Assembly (NCBI RefSeq): GCF_964355755.1
Contig: NC_092672.1
Location: 558,001 to 622,000, forward strand
Source: Antedon mediterranea
Taxonomy: Eukaryota; Echinodermata; Crinoidea; Comatulida; Antedonidae
Direction: 5' to 3'
DNA: 64,000 nucleotides
Under the pieces are notes generated by a model. It saw nothing but the letters and a program-made list of their open reading frames with translations, ran no database searches and was not told the DNA's origin. How positions within the stretch are numbered: the first letter of the stretch is position 1; the number at the start of each line of letters is the position of its first letter. Shown here in pieces: positions 53,325 through 64,000 of this stretch. A program made the translations under genes and the position numbers.

Positions 53325-53690
53325 CCTAGTAGGCCTACCCTGCTATTATTGTCTACTAACTAGGCCTACTCAGTACTACTTATTTTTATACTAGTACTAG
53401 CCCTACTACTAGCCTAGCCTATATATGATGTAGGACTGTCTAGTACAGAGTACTGGTCGTCGACGTCTACTAACTAGGCCTAGGCCTACTCAGTACTACT
53501 TATACTAGGCTAGTACTAGCCTATATGTAGAACTGTCTAGTACAGAGTACTCGTCGTCGACGTCTACTAACTAGGCCTCCTACTCAGTACTACTTATACT
53601 AGTACTACTACTAGCCTAGCCTATATGTAGGACTGTCTAGTACAGACAGAGTACTCGTCGTCGACGTCGGGGCTAGCAGCTAGGCCTAGG
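53325..53690. repeat. About 95-bp repeat, 3 copies, upstream of TMEM248
   Basis: Units contain CTACTCAGTACTACTTATAC, CTAGTACTAGCCTATATGTA, GACTGTCTAGTACAGAGTAC and TCGTCGTCGACGTC, joined by CTAACTAGGCCTA. The core is dense in short palindromes (GTCGACGTC, CTAGTACTAG). It lies in the probable promoter or 5' intron of TMEM248. Confidence 0.85.
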
Positions 53691-55093
53691 TCTCTATGCA
53701 TACGATACATGTAACAACATACCGTACACTGTATTTTTAATTCAATAATTCAGTGACAAACATGTTTACCTTGACAATTTATACTTGTGATCCTCAATAT
53801 CTACATAACGTATAGACCCTGCTTTTAATTACGTCCTATTCGTCTTTTTTTTATCCATGAAATCACCAGTTTGAGATAAAAAAGAATGGAAGAACCAACA
53901 TTTTTTGATGATACGTGGTGTTGGTTGTTCGTCGTGTGTCGATCGCGATTACCTTTCTATTCAACCTCGTATCGTGGATGGCGCTCTCTATATTAAACCT
54001 GTTTTTTAGGACAATACAAATGTTTATGAGTGCAATATTACCAATAATTTCATGAGGTGAAAGAAAAAAAGGTTATGAATGTTCCAATGTCAGTCATATC
54101 AGTTCCCGGGTGTATGGTCATGGCGGTCATAGTATTGTACTGTAATGTTTGTTAAAAAAATCAACTACAATGGTTTACTGAACATTTATTAAAATTTCTA
54201 ATTTAACACATAATAAAAAAATTTCTTTCTGGTCAGAACACAACACTAATTACTGTACATAAAATGCATAAAAGCTCTATAAATGTTATTACCACTAACT
54301 CAGGTATAACCCTGTCTGGAGGCTTAAATCCAATACCAAAAAAAGGTCTAAATAATACTTGAGTGTATTGCTTGGAATGTTGTTCTATATTATGCAGATT
54401 AACTGGCATTAGTACAATTTAGAATTAGAAATCAGAATAGTTAAGGACCACTGACCAACGGCCACAAACTGTTTCCTATTGTGCCACTTCTACTGCTAGT
54501 GATTTACTAAAAGTGTTTAAAAGTTTTGAAATGCATAACATTTAAAACACAAAGCAAACAATATATAATAACTACAACTACATATAACTACAACTACTAC
54601 ATTCAACTTAAACAATATTTATGGGATGCAACGATTTAAAAAATGTTTTCATTAGAATGTCAGTTATTTTAAGTTTTAATTAAAAAAATATGAGAAAAAC
54701 ATTGTATTGTATACATATAAAAATACCAATTCTGCAATATTGGTTTCAACACTTTAGTATTAGTAACCATAATAATAATTAACAGTTCAAAATGTAATAC
54801 AGTATAATCATGCATAAATTAGAGATAATAGTACATTTCTATTTTCAATTAACAACTGATATATGTATATGTATGTATATATGTATGTATGTATATGTAA
54901 ATGTATGTATATAGCACCATAAAGCGTATTAAATTAACCAGTAATTTTTGATTCTCGGAAAACAAAGGCGATGGAATGATCTACAAACTAAACACTTGCT
55001 ACTCATCCTTTCTCTATGGTAACAGTTTCTCCATGGCAACCCTTTCTCTATGGCAACAGTTTCTCCATTGTAACCCTTTCTGTCTGTTTCTTT

Positions 55094-55236
55094 CTGTCTA
55101 CACTATCAAACTTTATGTGACAAAAAAATGTAGACATGATAATGTCTTCAAAAAAATAATTATCGTAATTTCGAAAGATTGAAAACATTAAGAAGATGAT
55201 GTCATATCATTACCATATTTGCTACACATCACAGAG
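55094..55236. mobile_element. Degenerate MITE copy
   Basis: TCTGTCTACACTATCAAACT at the left; the right end is reduced to GATGTCATATCATTACCATA ... ACATCACAGAGCTTA. The middle is replaced by unrelated AT-rich sequence. A piece of the same centre recurs at 55430-55473. Confidence 0.7.
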
Positions 55237-55911
55237 CTTAACAGTTTAACCATGGTAACCCTTTCTCTATAATAACAGTTTCTCTATGGTAACCCTATCT
55301 CTCTATGGTAACAGTATTTAATATACAATAGGTGTAGTAAGAAAAAACAATATACAGTATAATACACAGTAACTGAGAAAACAGATATATTAAGTCAAAT
55401 ACCACCATCAAAAATATTAATATTTCAAGAAGTGATATGTCATCATGTCCTTATAAGGGCACATCACAGAGCTGAAAGCGCATAAATAAAAACTATAAAT
55501 GCAAAGATAATACATAAATCATGTCACCTGCACAAGATTTTGTCTTTTTCAATGAGTAAATAATTTTCAGCTAAGCGTTCTCGAAACCATAGATACTGTT
55601 GCTATGGTTGTATTTATAGTACATAAGAAGCAGTAAACTAATCACTATCATTTTCATGCACCGGTTACTATTCCTCTTCTATTAACTATGAAATAACTCG
55701 CCTCTCCCTATTCCCTCTCCCCTTTTAAAATTTTCTATGGAATGTCAAGTAAATTATAAAGAATATCATTAAAGTCCAATGGGTTATCTTCTGCTTTTTA
55801 TACAACTCAACAGTAATCCACTTCAACACTTTGGAATACAAAACTTTCTTTAAATTTTTAAAATGGATAACGTACATATGCTTGTCAACTGCACAAGCTC
55901 GACTTATTTTC

Positions 55912-63755
<7,844 letters not shown>

Positions 63756-63832
63756 CTGAAAAAAAAAAATTCTTAGCATTACGAGTGCATCAATGAATTG
63801 ACAGAACTGTCAGAATAATATTTTACTACAAA

Positions 63833-63916
63833 GTATCTACATGTGCCCATATATGGACATGATGATGGCACATTTTTCTTGTCAAACTAGTTTGATAGTG
63901 TAGACAGAGTTCTAGA
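63833..63916. mobile_element. MITE copy, one arm lost
   Basis: GTGCCCATATATGGACATGA, then TTGTCAAACTAGTTTGATAG and TGTAGACAGAGTTCTA. The right half is intact; the left arm is absent. PIWIL1 intron. Confidence 0.8.
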
Positions 63917-64000
63917 CCACTTGCTAATGAACGTTCACTCATTTAAAGTTAAAGAATCACAAACGTATGGAAATGCATATTGAAGAATTCTATGCTGGAT

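Larger units (their letters stand above)
52995..55911. other. Region between TMEM248 and PIWIL1
   Basis: Upstream part: TMEM248 5' intron/promoter with the 95-bp repeat. Downstream part: AT-rich sequence that should include the PIWIL1 3' UTR (TTTATT, a minus-strand AATAAA, at 54184). Also a (TATG)n-like simple repeat at 54862-54915, MITE remnants at 55094-55236 and 55430-55473, and a diverged repeat of CTATGGTAACAGTTTCTCCA at 55015-55320. No gene recognised. Confidence 0.5.

Overview
The window is nuclear DNA of an animal: AT-rich, with long introns, canonical GT/AG splice sites and dense dispersed repeats. Closest matches by eye to vertebrate orthologues, a seawi-like PIWI gene, Rex/Babar-like LINEs and runs of AGGCCTAGG suggest a marine invertebrate deuterostome. 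An echinoderm is my best guess, but this is inference. No bacterial operons, rRNA, tRNA genes or CRISPR arrays were seen.

Layout. (1) 91-7942, minus: AKAP10-like, 11 exons seen, 3' end cut by the window start, with a 5'-truncated LINE in one intron. (2) 10234-16462, minus: RNF10, 16 exons. (3) 17568-20666, plus: PRR11-like, 6 exons, head-to-head with RNF10. (4) 21452-28031, plus: RNF215-like PA-TM-RING ligase, 9 main exons plus a stop-containing extra exon; two introns are swollen by about 1.6 and 1.8 kb of minisatellite. (5) 30616-45828, minus: MORC2, 28 exons. (6) 49182-52994, minus: TMEM248, 6 coding exons. (7) 55912-63755, minus: PIWIL1-like Argonaute, 14 exons seen, 5' end beyond the window. 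I placed exon borders by hand from splice consensus and family sequence. In every model the summed coding length is an exact multiple of three (600, 774, 366, 352, 1058, 305 and 683 codons including any stop), a useful internal check.

The genes are unrelated housekeeping or germline genes and not an operon: PKA anchoring, two ubiquitin ligases, a mitotic proline-rich protein, a chromatin ATPase, a membrane protein and a piRNA effector. MORC2 and PIWIL1 both belong to transposon and heterochromatin silencing in other animals, but their proximity here is probably chance.

The most unusual signal is a recurrent architecture. In AKAP10, RNF215, MORC2 and TMEM248 a minisatellite has grown into the intron from an exon-intron boundary, so each unit carries a copy of the exon edge plus its splice site (about 6, 48, 2 and 11 extra copies). 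Two more arrays (MORC2 near 35.8 kb, PIWIL1 near 57.3 kb) abut acceptors. Other points: a palindromic MITE family with about 11 copies that itself seeds minisatellites; a Helitron-like 3' terminus; a Tigger/pogo-type element; a tRNA-derived SINE in three copies; a hammerhead-ribozyme-like motif; a duplicated MORC2 exon-like segment upstream of its start; and a GC-AG intron in RNF10.
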